The notes: generated by a model from the letters alone, not told the origin. A DNA stretch of 42,304 bases from Porticoccaceae bacterium (GCA_018663035.1 JABJEX010000051.1:1-42304); one strand, 5' to 3'. Positions 19,853 through 29,418 are shown, counted from the first letter of the stretch. Made by a program: numbers and translations.

Positions 19853-20694
19853 TAGAAAAAATCGAATACTGGCTCGCCTTACCAGTCATCCAAGTAGGTG
19901 AATTCACGCTGCGACTTTTAGATATTGGGTCAGCTGTGGGTATTATTATTCTGACTATATTTTTATCAAAGGTGCTCACTCGCGCTGCTACTCTGGCCGG
20001 TAAGCGCAGTAGAGCTCATGATCAAAATATCTATGTGATTAATCGCATCCTTAAATATCTGGTCTATGCAGTGGGCATTTTTATGGCTCTTTCTGTGCTG
20101 GGCTTTAGTTTTGACAAATTGGCGATTATTGTCGGCGCTCTGGGAGTAGGAATCGGTTTTGGTCTGCAATCCATAGTTAACAACTTTGTCAGCGGTATTA
20201 TTATTCTGTTTGAGAAGTCTCTGCGGGTTGGCGACTTTATCGAGTTACCCAATGGTTTATTGGGTGAGGTGCGGGAAGTTAATATCCGCAGCACCCTGAT
20301 TCGCACACTCGACAATGCAGATATTCTGGTACCCAATTCAGACTTTATCAGCAATCAGGTCAACAACTGGACACTAAATGATGATGTGCGCCGCTTTAGC
20401 ATTCACTTTAGCGTCGCCTATGGAAGTGATTTGGCGCTGGTTAAAAAGGCCGGTTTGGAAGCGGCGAATCAGGTGCCTATGACCATACAAAGAGATAAAC
20501 TGTTGCCTGACGTACTGGTGCGCGAGCTCGCCAACTCTGGTATTGAGTGCTTTTTATCTGTTTGGACAGAGGGTGAGCTAGTTAAGCGACCAGGTATGGT
20601 TAAGTCCACCTACTTAACCGCGATTTACAATAGCCTTGCGACCCATGGTGTAGAGATTCCCTTCCCGCAGATCGATGTGCATATGCGCAGTTAA
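19843..20694 (+). CDS. Small-conductance mechanosensitive channel family protein (MscS)
   Basis: A 283-residue inner-membrane protein of MscS size. Two or three hydrophobic segments precede the pore-lining helix, seen as the glycine/alanine-rich VGALGVGIGFGLQSIVNNF, and then the beta domain begins RVGDFIEL. The C-terminal alpha/beta vestibule domain follows and ends FPQIDVHMRS. AAAGGAAC upstream of the ATG is a good ribosome site within the corA-family gene. Cotranscription and the 10 nt overlap imply coordinated production of an ion transporter and a tension-gated channel. A terminator follows directly. Confidence 0.92.
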   Translation: MAVIEKIEYWLALPVIQVGEFTLRLLDIGSAVGIIILTIFLSKVLTRAATLAGKRSRAHDQNIYVINRILKYLVYAVGIFMALSVLGFSFDKLAIIVGALGVGIGFGLQSIVNNFVSGIIILFEKSLRVGDFIELPNGLLGEVREVNIRSTLIRTLDNADILVPNSDFISNQVNNWTLNDDVRRFSIHFSVAYGSDLALVKKAGLEAANQVPMTIQRDKLLPDVLVRELANSGIECFLSVWTEGELVKRPGMVKSTYLTAIYNSLATHGVEIPFPQIDVHMRS

Positions 20695-20707
20695 ATTTAG
20701 CTGGTAC

Positions 20708-20740
20708 AAAAAAGCCGCTCTTTCAGGAGCGGCTTTTTTT
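20708..20740. terminator. Bidirectional intrinsic terminator between mscS-like gene and argG
   Basis: GCCGCTC (20714-20720), loop TTTCAG, GAGCGGC (20727-20733), flanked by six A residues on the left and seven T residues on the right. It can serve both the plus-strand transporter genes and minus-strand argG. Confidence 0.85.
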
Positions 20741-20770
20741 GAGAGTTAAGCCTATTTTTGCGGGTTAAGC

Positions 20771-21991
20771 CTAGGCAAGGTCACGGCCGCGGTTGGCTGC
20801 AATTCTCAGACGCAGGGCATTCAGCTTAATAAAGCCCTCAGCATCGGCTTGATTATAGGCGCCACCGTCATCATCGAAGGTGGCGATATTGGCATCAAAC
20901 AGGCTGTCGGTATCCGATTTACGACCCACTACAGAGACATTGCCTTTGTAGAGCTTAACGCGCACTTCACCATTGACTACTTCCTGACTCTGATCAATAG
21001 CAGCCTGCAACATCAGGCGCTCGGGTGCCCACCAGTAACCGTTGTAAATGAGTTTGGCGTAGCGAGGCATTAGTTCGTCTTTCATATGAGCCACTTCGCG
21101 ATCCAGTGTCAGTGACTCTATAGCGCGGTGCGCTTTCATCATAACTGTACCGGCTGGCGTCTCGTAACAGCCGCGAGACTTCATGCCCACATAGCGATTT
21201 TCAACTATATCTAGTCGGCCTACGCCATTTGCGCCGGCCACTTTGTTAAGGTGTTCGATAACGGTTGCCGGGCTCATGGCCTGACCATCGATAGCAACAA
21301 TATCGCCCTTTTCATAGCTGATATTGAGATAGGTTGGTTGATCCGGTGCTTCCTCTGGCGATAGAGTCCAGCGCCACATCTCGTCTTCTGCTTCTGACCA
21401 GGGGTCTTCGAGATTGCCACCCTCATAGGAGATATGCAGCAAGTTGGCGTCCATGGAGAATGGTGATTTTTTACCGCGCTTCATCTCCACAGGAATTTTG
21501 TGCTCGGCACAGTAGTCCATGAGTTTATCGCGTGAGTTAAGATCCCATTCGCGCCAGGGGGCAATCACCTTGATACCCGGTTTTAGTGCATAGGCACCCA
21601 GCTCAAAGCGCACCTGGTCGTTGCCCTTACCTGTGGCTCCGTGAGAGATGGCATCAGCGCCGGTTTGGTTGGCGATCTCGATAAGACGCTTGGCAATCAA
21701 TGGGCGAGCAATAGAGGTGCCGAGTAAATATTCGCCTTCGTAGATAGTGTTAGCCCGGAACATAGGGAAAACAAAATCCCGCGCGTATTCTTCCCGTAGA
21801 TCATCAATATAGATCTCTTTTACACCCAGAGCTTCAGCTTTGGCGCGAGCGGGTTCAACCTCTTCACCCTGACCTATATCAGCAGTAAAGGTAACCACTT
21901 CGCATTGATATTCTTCCTGCAGCCATTTAACAATCACTGAGGTATCCAGACCGCCTGAATAGGCGAGAACAACTTTTTTGACTGATGACAC
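20771..21991 (-). CDS. argG: Argininosuccinate synthase
   Basis: Joins citrulline and aspartate with ATP to form argininosuccinate, in arginine synthesis. The 406-residue protein has the ATP pyrophosphatase loop SGGLDTS at 12-18 and the family stretches [13 protein letters not shown] and [10 protein letters not shown]. The start is GTG, with AGGA 9 nt upstream. The enzyme belongs to the shorter (about 400 aa) class. No ARG box was recognised in the short upstream gap. It ends at the bidirectional terminator and follows the orphan formyltransferase gene by 68 bp. Confidence 0.97.
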   Translation of the reverse strand: MSSVKKVVLAYSGGLDTSVIVKWLQEEYQCEVVTFTADIGQGEEVEPARAKAEALGVKEIYIDDLREEYARDFVFPMFRANTIYEGEYLLGTSIARPLIAKRLIEIANQTGADAISHGATGKGNDQVRFELGAYALKPGIKVIAPWREWDLNSRDKLMDYCAEHKIPVEMKRGKKSPFSMDANLLHISYEGGNLEDPWSEAEDEMWRWTLSPEEAPDQPTYLNISYEKGDIVAIDGQAMSPATVIEHLNKVAGANGVGRLDIVENRYVGMKSRGCYETPAGTVMMKAHRAIESLTLDREVAHMKDELMPRYAKLIYNGYWWAPERLMLQAAIDQSQEVVNGEVRVKLYKGNVSVVGRKSDTDSLFDANIATFDDDGGAYNQADAEGFIKLNALRLRIAANRGRDLA

Positions 21992-22059
21992 GTTGCTTAT
22001 TCCTTTGCTGGGGAAAACGGGAGCGAATTCTACCCTAAATTAGTAGCTTTGTGTGCCGT

Positions 22060-22827
22060 TTAACCCTGCAGGGCCCTAATTGCCTCTAATTCTGCAGGGT
22101 CAAAAAGCTGATGACCCTGAGCTGCAAACTCACTTAAATCTTGATCTGTAGGAAAACTATAATAACCGGGTCGCCCCTGCTGAGGCTGGCCATGCAAGCT
22201 TATGTTTCTCTCCAAGGACTCCACGGCACTGACTAGCTGCTGGCAGCCTGCGCTATATAGATTTAAAACATTGAGCAGATAGGAACTGGTTTTCTGGAGC
22301 GGAATTTTTGCAATGGAGAGAATATCACCAGTATCTATACCTGTATCTTGAATAAAATGCAGAGTCGAGCCTATCTCGGTATCACCATTGATCATAGCTC
22401 TAAACGTTGCCATCACGCCGCGATATTCTGGAAGCAGTCCCGAGTGCAAATTAATTACGCCATAACGGGGTATGGCAATAAGTGGGTCGCGGATAATAAG
22501 CCCAAAGCGGATCGACAGAATAAGGTCCGGTTCTGTTGCCATAACCCGCTGCAACCCGGCTGGACTATTCACCTGATTATTAAGATCTGCAAAGCCCTGC
22601 AAATTGCAGCCAGCCTTTGCCGCTAGATCTTCAAAACTCAGGGGGCTCTCGGCAATTACCTGCTTTTCAAATACAGCCAACTGTTGCAGAGACTGCGGCA
22701 GACTTGCTGCTGTACCAACTTTTTCAGAGATAAAGATACTCAGGCTATGCTGGCTGAGCATTTTTATCAAACGGCTTAGGGCAATATGACTGGCGAGGTC
22801 GCGATTGGTAAGAATAGTTATTTTCAT
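22060..22827 (-). CDS. Formyltransferase-family protein, substrate unknown
   Basis: A 255-residue protein with the catalytic core of 10-formyltetrahydrofolate-dependent formyltransferases: N126 and H128 in INLHSGLLPEYRG and the aspartate (D165) in DTGIDTGDIL. It is too short for methionyl-tRNA formyltransferase (about 315 aa) and lacks its C-terminal domain. It is not PurN either, because purN is elsewhere in the window and the N-terminal phosphate loop is missing: the start reads KITILTNRDLASHIALSRL. Similar stand-alone proteins formylate amino sugars or other amines, but nothing nearby shows a sugar pathway. It lies upstream of argG on the same strand and divergent from pyrC. Confidence 0.75.
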   Translation of the reverse strand: MKITILTNRDLASHIALSRLIKMLSQHSLSIFISEKVGTAASLPQSLQQLAVFEKQVIAESPLSFEDLAAKAGCNLQGFADLNNQVNSPAGLQRVMATEPDLILSIRFGLIIRDPLIAIPRYGVINLHSGLLPEYRGVMATFRAMINGDTEIGSTLHFIQDTGIDTGDILSIAKIPLQKTSSYLLNVLNLYSAGCQQLVSAVESLERNISLHGQPQQGRPGYYSFPTDQDLSEFAAQGHQLFDPAELEAIRALQG

Positions 22828-22907
22828 AGGCTTACTTTTTCACAAATACTCGTATGAAGCCACTGTTTCCGGTAGCATTCACATTCTAATTGCGGACGCT
22901 ATTTTTC

Positions 22908-23942
22908 ATGGATCAAATCAGCATCATCCAGCCTGACGACTGGCACCTTCATCTACGGGATGGCAGGGCTCTTGAGACCACAGTACCAGCTGCGGCCCGA
23001 GGCTTTGGGCGAGGTATTATTATGCCCAACCTAACACCGCCAGCAACTACAGTGGCAGAAGCTGCGGCCTATCGAGAGCGTATCTTGGCTCAGCGTCCTG
23101 AGAGCTCAAATTGGGAGCCTCTTATGGTTCTCTATCTCACTGACAATACAGATCCAGCAGAGATTCGTGCGGCCAAAGACTGCGGTTTTATTCAGGGTTG
23201 TAAATACTATCCTGCGGGCGCTACCACCAATTCTGATTCGGGGGTGACCAATCTAGCAAATATTAGTGCAGTGCTAGAGACTATGCAGGAGGTGGGCATG
23301 GTGTTGCAGCTGCACGGTGAAGTCACCGCCAATGAGATTGATATTTTTGACCGCGAAGCGGAGTTTATTGAGCGCCATTTGCGCGGTCTGGCTGCCGAAT
23401 ATCCAAACCTAAAAATTATTCTTGAGCATATCACCACCGCACAGGCAGTGGAGTTTGTCACCCAAGCAGGTGACAATATAGCCGCCACTATTACACCCCA
23501 GCATCTGCTTTTTAACCGCAATCATATGCTGGTTGGCGGCATCCGCCCCCATCTGTTCTGTCTACCTATCTTAAAACGCAATCTGCACCAGCAGGCGTTG
23601 ATTGAGGCGGCAACCAGTGGCAACAAGAAATTTTTCCTAGGTACAGATTCTGCCCCCCATATTCAGGGTCGTAAAGAGAGCGCCTGTGGCTGCGCCGGTT
23701 GCTTTAGCCATCATGCAGCCATTGAGTTTTATGCAGAGGTTTTTGATCAAGCTGGGGCACTTGACAGGCTAGAGGCTTTTGCCAGTACCAACGGCCCAGA
23801 TTTTTATGGCCTGCCCCGCAATAAAAGTACCGTTACACTGCAGCGCCAGGCATGGCAGCTACCCGAGTCAGTTGCCTTTGACGGATCTCAGTTGATCCCT
23901 CTGGGAGCTGGCACCACGCTTAATTGGAAACTTAATCTCTGA
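22908..23942 (+). CDS. pyrC: Dihydroorotase, short PyrC type
   Basis: Zinc amidohydrolase that interconverts carbamoyl aspartate and dihydroorotate in pyrimidine synthesis. The 344-residue protein matches the E. coli PyrC class. The metal motif DWHLHLRDG is near the N-terminus; the carbamylated-lysine region [13 protein letters not shown], the HGE and HIT histidines, and LGTDSAPH follow. CGCAGCF near the C-terminus is also typical. I chose the ATG at 22908 because [10 protein letters not shown] then sits at the usual distance; an in-frame TTG at 22890 adds six residues. The stop overlaps the rnt start (TGATG). Confidence 0.96.
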   Translation: MDQISIIQPDDWHLHLRDGRALETTVPAAARGFGRGIIMPNLTPPATTVAEAAAYRERILAQRPESSNWEPLMVLYLTDNTDPAEIRAAKDCGFIQGCKYYPAGATTNSDSGVTNLANISAVLETMQEVGMVLQLHGEVTANEIDIFDREAEFIERHLRGLAAEYPNLKIILEHITTAQAVEFVTQAGDNIAATITPQHLLFNRNHMLVGGIRPHLFCLPILKRNLHQQALIEAATSGNKKFFLGTDSAPHIQGRKESACGCAGCFSHHAAIEFYAEVFDQAGALDRLEAFASTNGPDFYGLPRNKSTVTLQRQAWQLPESVAFDGSQLIPLGAGTTLNWKLNL

Positions 23943-24583
23943 TGGATATGCCCGAAGAGTTGTTGCAACCCTCGCTGATGGCCAAGCGCTTCCGGGGATT
24001 TTTACCTGTGGTTGTCGATGTCGAAACTGGCGGCTTTGACTCGCACAGCAATGCGCTGTTGGAAATTGCCGCAGTTGTGTTAGAAATGGATGCTCAGGGC
24101 AATCTACAAATTAAAGAAACTTACAGCAAAAATATTGACCCATTTCCAGGCGCGGTGGTCGAGCAGGCGGCACTGGAATTCACCGGCATAGATATTTATG
24201 ACCCGGCGCGTGACCCGGAAGAAGAAGGCGAAGCTCTGCGTGATATTTTTCGCCCTATCCGCAAAGAGATTAGCGACACAGGCTGCACTAGAGCCGTTAT
24301 GGTTGCCCACAACGCCCATTTTGATCTGGGGTTTGTCAACGCGGCTATAGATCGCAATCAGATTAAGCGCAGCCCCTTTCACCCCTTTTCTTGCTTTGAC
24401 ACCTCGACCCTGGCTGGTCTGGCATACGGGCAAACTGTGCTGGCAAAAGCCTGTGCTGCAGCAGATATAGAGTTCAATAACCGAAGCGCTCACAGCGCGC
24501 TCTACGACACCATTAAAACAGCGGAGTTATTTTGTAAAATCACTAACCGTTGGAAAGAATTAGGCGGCTGGCCCGCCGCCTAG
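23942..24583 (+). CDS. rnt: Ribonuclease T
   Basis: DEDDh 3'-5' exoribonuclease that trims the ends of tRNA and other stable RNAs. The 213-residue length matches E. coli (215). Exo I is VDVETGGFD with D26 and E28, exo II is VAHNAHFDLGF and exo III is HSALYD with the catalytic histidine and aspartate. It overlaps the pyrC stop by one base, so the two are cotranslated. In many gammaproteobacteria rnt follows pyrC, as here. It converges on the symporter gene, 16 bp away. Confidence 0.96.
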   Translation: MDMPEELLQPSLMAKRFRGFLPVVVDVETGGFDSHSNALLEIAAVVLEMDAQGNLQIKETYSKNIDPFPGAVVEQAALEFTGIDIYDPARDPEEEGEALRDIFRPIRKEISDTGCTRAVMVAHNAHFDLGFVNAAIDRNQIKRSPFHPFSCFDTSTLAGLAYGQTVLAKACAAADIEFNNRSAHSALYDTIKTAELFCKITNRWKELGGWPAA

Positions 24584-24599
24584 TCATAAACTCTGAACC

Positions 24600-26033
24600 C
24601 TACTTTTTCTGAACCCAGAAGTCGGCTTTTTCGATACCAACTTTCTCTGGATCGAATTCCGGATCTACACCCTGTGCAAGCTGAGCTTCGTAGTCTTTTA
24701 GGGCTAAAATCGCGGGCTTTTGCAGGATTAGAATAGCTACGATGTTTAGCCAAGCCATCAGGCCTACACCCACATCACCCAGTGCCCAGGCCACGTCGGC
24801 GCTCTTTAAGCTGCCATACATCACCGAAGTCAGCAGTAGTATTTTCAACACCAGTACCAACCAGCCACGGTGCACTTTACGGTTGATATACATGACATTG
24901 GTTTCAGCCACATAGTAGTAAGCGATAATTGTGGTAAAGGCAAAGAACAACAGCGAAATAGCAAGAATACCGCTGCCAAAACCGGGCAGCACAGTATCAA
25001 AGGCGCCCTGGACATAGGCTGGGCCGGCTTCGTAACCTGACATCCCCTCGTAGAGTACCGTACCCTCAGGGCCGGTGACATTGTATAGACCGGTCATTAG
25101 AATCATAAAAGCAGTCGCAGTGCAGATAAGCAAGGTATCTATATATACCGAGAATGCCTGCACCAGTCCCTGTTTAGCTGGGTGAGACACCTCAGCGGCA
25201 GCCGCAGCATGGGGCGCAGTGCCCTGCCCTGCCTCATTCGAATAAATACCGCGCTTAACACCCCATTGAACTGCCATGCCAATAATGGCACCAAACCCTG
25301 CATCCAGACCAAAAGCACTATTGATAATCAGTTTGATAACGGCGGGGAACTGCTCAATATTAAGGATCATCACGGTAAAGGCGATCAGAATGTAGCCTAC
25401 TGCCATAGCAGGTACAGCTACCTGAGCGAAGTGCGCAATTCGCTTGACGCCACCAAAAATAATCAGCGCTACACCAAAGGCAATAAACAATGCTGTGGCC
25501 AGCGGCGGTACAGCCCAGGCATTTTCCATAGCCGCTACTATGCTATTGGCCTGAATACCGGGGAGGCAGAAGCCCACTGCAATAATAGTCGCAGCAGCAA
25601 ACAGCCAGGCATACCAGTTTTGACCCATCGCCTTTTCAATGTAATAAGCAGGTCCACCGCGGTATTCACCGTTATCGTCCTGCTCTTTATAGATTTGCGC
25701 CAAGGTGGCTTCAACATAGGCTGTAGAGGCACCCAAGAAGGCCACCATCCACATCCAAAACACAGCACCCGGGCCACCCATGGCAATTGCTGTAGCAACA
25801 CCAGCAATATTACCAGTACCCACTCGACCAGATAGCGACATGGCCAACGCCTGAAACGAGGAAACCCCAGAATCAGAGCTGCGTCCTTCGCGCATCAGTT
25901 TGATCATATGGCGAAAATGCCGTACCTGCAGAAATCTAGTACGCAGAGAAAAATAAAGCCCAGACCCTAGACAGAGATAAATAAGTGCAGAACTCCAGAT
26001 GATGCCATTGAGCTGGCCGATGAATGCTTCCAA
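24600..26033 (-). CDS. Sodium:alanine/glycine symporter (AGCS family)
   Basis: Inner-membrane amino-acid carrier of 477 aa with about eleven transmembrane segments. The AGCS signature SGRVGTGNIAGVATAIAMGG is near residue 69, and GGVKRIAHFAQVAVPAMA and SNEAGQGTAPHAAAAAEV are typical of the family. Substrate is probably alanine or glycine with sodium. The start is TTG, supported by AGAGGA 6 nt upstream. The 213 bp upstream contain an inverted repeat. A glycine riboswitch is common before such genes, but I could not recognise one here. Confidence 0.94.
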   Translation of the reverse strand: MEAFIGQLNGIIWSSALIYLCLGSGLYFSLRTRFLQVRHFRHMIKLMREGRSSDSGVSSFQALAMSLSGRVGTGNIAGVATAIAMGGPGAVFWMWMVAFLGASTAYVEATLAQIYKEQDDNGEYRGGPAYYIEKAMGQNWYAWLFAAATIIAVGFCLPGIQANSIVAAMENAWAVPPLATALFIAFGVALIIFGGVKRIAHFAQVAVPAMAVGYILIAFTVMILNIEQFPAVIKLIINSAFGLDAGFGAIIGMAVQWGVKRGIYSNEAGQGTAPHAAAAAEVSHPAKQGLVQAFSVYIDTLLICTATAFMILMTGLYNVTGPEGTVLYEGMSGYEAGPAYVQGAFDTVLPGFGSGILAISLLFFAFTTIIAYYYVAETNVMYINRKVHRGWLVLVLKILLLTSVMYGSLKSADVAWALGDVGVGLMAWLNIVAILILQKPAILALKDYEAQLAQGVDPEFDPEKVGIEKADFWVQKK

Positions 26034-26057
26034 GATGGTTCCTCTTTCTTATTATTG

Positions 26058-26084
26058 ATTAGGGCTCTTGGGGTAGGCCCTAAT
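26058..26084 (-). promoter_or_regulatory. Inverted repeat in the symporter leader
   Basis: ATTAGGGC and GCCCTAAT form perfect 8 bp arms separated by 11 nt, ending about 15 nt before the symporter's ribosome site. It may act as an operator or as an mRNA hairpin. The rest of the 213 bp gap (26034-26246) shows no RNA gene or terminator that I recognise. Confidence 0.4.
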
Positions 26085-26246
26085 ACCCTATGGTCTAGCT
26101 ATTCTTTTACTTATCGACCGGCATTACAAGTGCCTATGGGCTATAGCTACTATTTTTAGCGATTAAGAGGCCAGTTTGGTTAAGTTAATGGTCTCGTCAG
26201 TGTCAGCAGCTCTCGGTATCTCAGGCCACTACAGCCGTCCGGGGGA

Positions 26247-27095
26247 TTATTTACCCTGAAGTTGCAGGGCCAGCTGATAGAGCTGCTTCTTGTCGCCGCC
26301 GGTAATTTTAGCGGTAAGGGACGCCGCTTTAGTAATAGGCAATTCCTTTAGTAATAGGCCAAGAACTTTTTCAGCATCCACTGCCACGCTGTCGGCAGCT
26401 TTTGTAGCGCCGCTTATCACCAAGACGATCTCGCCGCGCTGCTGATTGCTGTCGCTGCTAATAATTGTTTGCAACTGATCTAAACTACCCTGCAAATAGG
26501 TTTCAAAGGTTTTGCTGACCTCGCGGGCCATAAATGCCTGCCGGTCGCCACCAAATATCTCTGCCATATCTACCACTGTATCCAGTATGCGGTGGGGGGC
26601 TTCATAACAAACCATTGTCTCACCGACTGATTTTAACCCTGTGAGAGCTGTTTTTCGCTGACTGCTCTTGGCAGGCAAAAAGCCTATAAAATTGAATTTA
26701 TCGGTTGGTAGCCCTGCAACGCTTAACGCTGCAACAGCAGCGCAGGCACCGGGAATAGGTATCACAGCGATGTCCTGCTGACGCGCCTCAGCCACCAGTC
26801 TGTAACCTGGGTCCGAAATTAGCGGCGTACCCGCATCGGAGATCAGCGCTATATCCTCACCTGCCGCCAGGCGTTTTAACAGTTGATAGCTGGATTTTTT
26901 ATCCGCGTGATCATGATAGGCCACGCAGGGTTTATCTATACTAAAGTGGTCGAGCAGTTTTTTACTGTGGCGGGTATCCTCGCAGGCGATTACACTCACA
27001 GACTGGAGAGTCTCCACTGCGCGGGGTACCATATCACCTAGGTTGCCTATGGGTGTCGCGACTATATACAACGTACCGGATTGATTTGAATTCAT
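26247..27095 (-). CDS. rsmI: 16S rRNA (cytidine-2'-O)-methyltransferase RsmI
   Basis: SAM-dependent methyltransferase of the tetrapyrrole-methylase fold that 2'-O-methylates C1402 of 16S rRNA. The 282-residue protein opens with LYIVATPIGNLGDMVPRA, then EDTRHS and ISDAGTPLISDPGYRLV, all typical. GFLPAKSSQRKTAL follows. I start at ATG 27095, eight residues before LYIV; the frame stays open 14 codons further into lpoA, which is less likely. The chosen start codon overlaps that of divergent lpoA by 2 bp. Confidence 0.95.
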   Translation of the reverse strand: MNSNQSGTLYIVATPIGNLGDMVPRAVETLQSVSVIACEDTRHSKKLLDHFSIDKPCVAYHDHADKKSSYQLLKRLAAGEDIALISDAGTPLISDPGYRLVAEARQQDIAVIPIPGACAAVAALSVAGLPTDKFNFIGFLPAKSSQRKTALTGLKSVGETMVCYEAPHRILDTVVDMAEIFGGDRQAFMAREVSKTFETYLQGSLDQLQTIISSDSNQQRGEIVLVISGATKAADSVAVDAEKVLGLLLKELPITKAASLTAKITGGDKKQLYQLALQLQGK

Positions 27096-28935
27096 GAAAA
27101 GTAAACATCTGCCATTAATTGTCTTTGCAGTGGGCATAGTAGCCTTTATTGGTGGCTGTACGCCAACTACAACGCTGGATACGGTGCGCGCTCCTGTAAT
27201 TAACGAAACTCTGGTGGCGGATGTCTCTGTGCTTCAAGAAGCTCAGAGTCTTCTTGAGTCTGCGGCCTTGGCAGAAAATCCAGATACCACTATGCTCGAT
27301 GCAGCCCTGCTATTTGCCAGCGCCGGTGACCTGCGCAAAAGTGCCGAAGTGCTGGCGATGATTGTCTCTGATCAACTTAAGGATCAGCAATATATTGAAT
27401 TTTCGCTATTTTCTGCCGAGCTGGACCTGCGGCTTGCTGAGCCCACCAAAGCAATTTCACGACTGCAACAGGATCGCTTGCAGCTAATTAGTGCTGGTTT
27501 TAACCCGAGATTGTCGCGACGTATTTTAAGTCTTACTTCTGAGGCTAACTTTGCTCTGGGTAACCACGAGCAGGGCCTGCTCGACGCCATTGAACTGGTA
27601 AAACAATTAAGAAAACAGCAGGATATTCGGGTCGTGCACAATACAATCTGGCAACAGCTTAGTCAGATGCCATACAGCTATTTAGAGCAGGGCCAAAACC
27701 ACCCTAACTGGCTGCTGTCCGGCTGGCTACAGTTGGCGGCGCTGGATCGTGATTACCAAAACAATCGTCAGGATCAAACTCAGGCATTGAACAACTGGCA
27801 GCAGCGTTGGAAAAACCATCCCGCAGCGAAAATCGAGCCCTCCGCACTTAAAATTGGTTTGCGCAAAGATGCTCCTCCAGCTCAGGTAGCGCTTCTACTG
27901 CCATTGCAAGAGCAATACGAGGTGCCTAGCTACACCTTACTCAACGGATTTATGGGCGCCTATTATCAATTTTTGGCTAATAACCAAACCTCGGAAATAC
28001 CGCAGATACGCATCTATGATACCAGCGCCCAATCAATGCAGGCCGCGTACAATAATGCTATAGCCGATGGCGCTAAAATGATTATTGGCCCTCTGCGACA
28101 ATCTGAAGTCGAGGAGCTAATGCCATTGCAGAGTCTGCCTGTGCCAACCCTTACCCTGAACAGAGTAGATGCCAATAGCAAATCGCAGCCCGATAATCTG
28201 TTTCAGTTTGGCCTATCAGCGCGCGATGAGATGAAGCAGATCGCCGATCGTGCCTGGCGTCACGGCCAGCGCAATGTGCTGGTCATCGCTCCGGACAACA
28301 GCTGGGGCATAGATGCCGGAGATTTTTTTAACCGTTATTGGAGTGATAAAGGCGGTAAGGTTGTCAGCCAGGTGAGCTACCCTACTTCTGTCAATGATTT
28401 TACCGAGCTTTTAAAAGCGCCACTGCAGATCGATTTGAGCGAACAGCGCGGCGTGAAGCTTAGACGCTTTATTAACAGCCGCATTCAACATGAGGCTCGA
28501 CGACGTCAGGATCTGGATCTTGTGGTGGTACTGGGCTACCCGGTTAAAGCGCGACAGATTAAGCCGGCTTTGGATTTTCTCTACGCCTCAGATTTGCCGG
28601 TGGTGGCAACATCGCATCTCTACAACGGTACAGAGCAGGTGGGCCTTGACAGAGATCTGTCCGATGTGGAATTTAGTACCATGCCCTGGACGCTACCTGG
28701 CCAGCTGACTCAAGAATTACAGCCTGATGAGCGCCTGCATACAGCCTACCGCCACCTCTATGCAGTGGGCCACGATGCTTTTTTGATCTATAGAAATCTC
28801 GATGCCATGCAGTATCAAACTGCGGTGCCACTATTCGGTGCTACCGGTTTACTCACTCTGTCCGAAGGCGTCGTGGTGCGCCAGCAGAAATGGGCTAAAT
28901 TTGATAAGGGCAAAGTGATAGAGATACAACCTTAG
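27094..28935 (+). CDS. lpoA: Penicillin-binding protein activator LpoA, lipoprotein
   Basis: Outer-membrane lipoprotein that activates PBP1A from the periplasmic side. The lipobox FIGGC places the lipid-anchored cysteine at residue 22. The N-terminal half (about 40-250) is helical and TPR-like; the C-terminal half (from about 265, QVALLLPLQEQYEVPSY) is the periplasmic-binding-protein-like domain, with VLVIAPDNSWG. At 613 aa it is somewhat shorter than E. coli LpoA (678). The start is fixed by the signal peptide, so its promoter and ribosome site must lie within rsmI coding sequence. Confidence 0.94.
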   Translation: MKSKHLPLIVFAVGIVAFIGGCTPTTTLDTVRAPVINETLVADVSVLQEAQSLLESAALAENPDTTMLDAALLFASAGDLRKSAEVLAMIVSDQLKDQQYIEFSLFSAELDLRLAEPTKAISRLQQDRLQLISAGFNPRLSRRILSLTSEANFALGNHEQGLLDAIELVKQLRKQQDIRVVHNTIWQQLSQMPYSYLEQGQNHPNWLLSGWLQLAALDRDYQNNRQDQTQALNNWQQRWKNHPAAKIEPSALKIGLRKDAPPAQVALLLPLQEQYEVPSYTLLNGFMGAYYQFLANNQTSEIPQIRIYDTSAQSMQAAYNNAIADGAKMIIGPLRQSEVEELMPLQSLPVPTLTLNRVDANSKSQPDNLFQFGLSARDEMKQIADRAWRHGQRNVLVIAPDNSWGIDAGDFFNRYWSDKGGKVVSQVSYPTSVNDFTELLKAPLQIDLSEQRGVKLRRFINSRIQHEARRRQDLDLVVVLGYPVKARQIKPALDFLYASDLPVVATSHLYNGTEQVGLDRDLSDVEFSTMPWTLPGQLTQELQPDERLHTAYRHLYAVGHDAFLIYRNLDAMQYQTAVPLFGATGLLTLSEGVVVRQQKWAKFDKGKVIEIQP

Positions 28936-28966
28936 ACTAGAGACTCTAGATTGCCGAGGAGGCGAT

Positions 28967-29374
28967 ATGCAGCGGCTCAGGGAAGGAGCTAAATCAAGCA
29001 AAGTTAGGCTGAGGGGCGTTATGCCAAGCGGTGCAGAGGCAGAAGACCTGGCCTGTCGATATCTGGTTAGCCAAGGCTTGACGTTGTTGACGAGAAACTT
29101 TAGCACCAGACGCGGCGAGATCGACCTAATAATGCAAGACAGGGGCGTTATAGTTTTTGTTGAGGTGCGCTTTCGACGCTCGAACAGCTTTGGTAGCCCT
29201 GCGGAGTCCATTACAGCCCGCAAATGCGTGCGGCTGAAGGCTGCCGCAGATGCCTATCTTCAGCGCTGCAAGCAGCCTGATCTCAATGCTCGATTTGATG
29301 CGGTATTGTTAAGTCCAGCAGTGAAAAATTCCAGTGCTTTGACTATTAACTGGCTGGTAAATATTTTACTCTGA
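28967..29374 (+). CDS. yraN: YraN family (UPF0102) nuclease-like protein
   Basis: A 135-residue member of the YraN/UPF0102 family, which has a restriction-endonuclease-like fold. The family core is visible as NFSTRRGEIDLIMQD and VFVEVRFRR, containing the acidic residues and conserved E/D positions of the fold, followed by ITARKCVRLKAAA. A strong ribosome site GAGGAGG 6 nt upstream fixes the ATG at 28967 over an internal ATG. Function is not established. Its place between lpoA and diaA is conserved in gammaproteobacteria. Confidence 0.92.
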   Translation: MQRLREGAKSSKVRLRGVMPSGAEAEDLACRYLVSQGLTLLTRNFSTRRGEIDLIMQDRGVIVFVEVRFRRSNSFGSPAESITARKCVRLKAAADAYLQRCKQPDLNARFDAVLLSPAVKNSSALTINWLVNILL

Positions 29375-29418
29375 CGGCTAACAGCGAGCGTTAAAAGAAC
29401 CGTTACGGCAAAGGTACT

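Noticed and set aside
25182-25835. 217-codon frame antisense to the symporter gene
   Set aside because: It is fully opposite a well supported AGCS gene and its translation has no recognisable domain; it is a shadow frame.
26160-26246. Possible riboswitch or small RNA between rsmI and the symporter
   Set aside because: I compared it by eye with glycine, TPP and SAH riboswitch cores and found no consistent match or stem set.
28937-28949. Inverted repeat CTAGAG-A-CTCTAG between lpoA and yraN
   Set aside because: One-base spacer and no T run make it a poor terminator; too short to claim as an operator.
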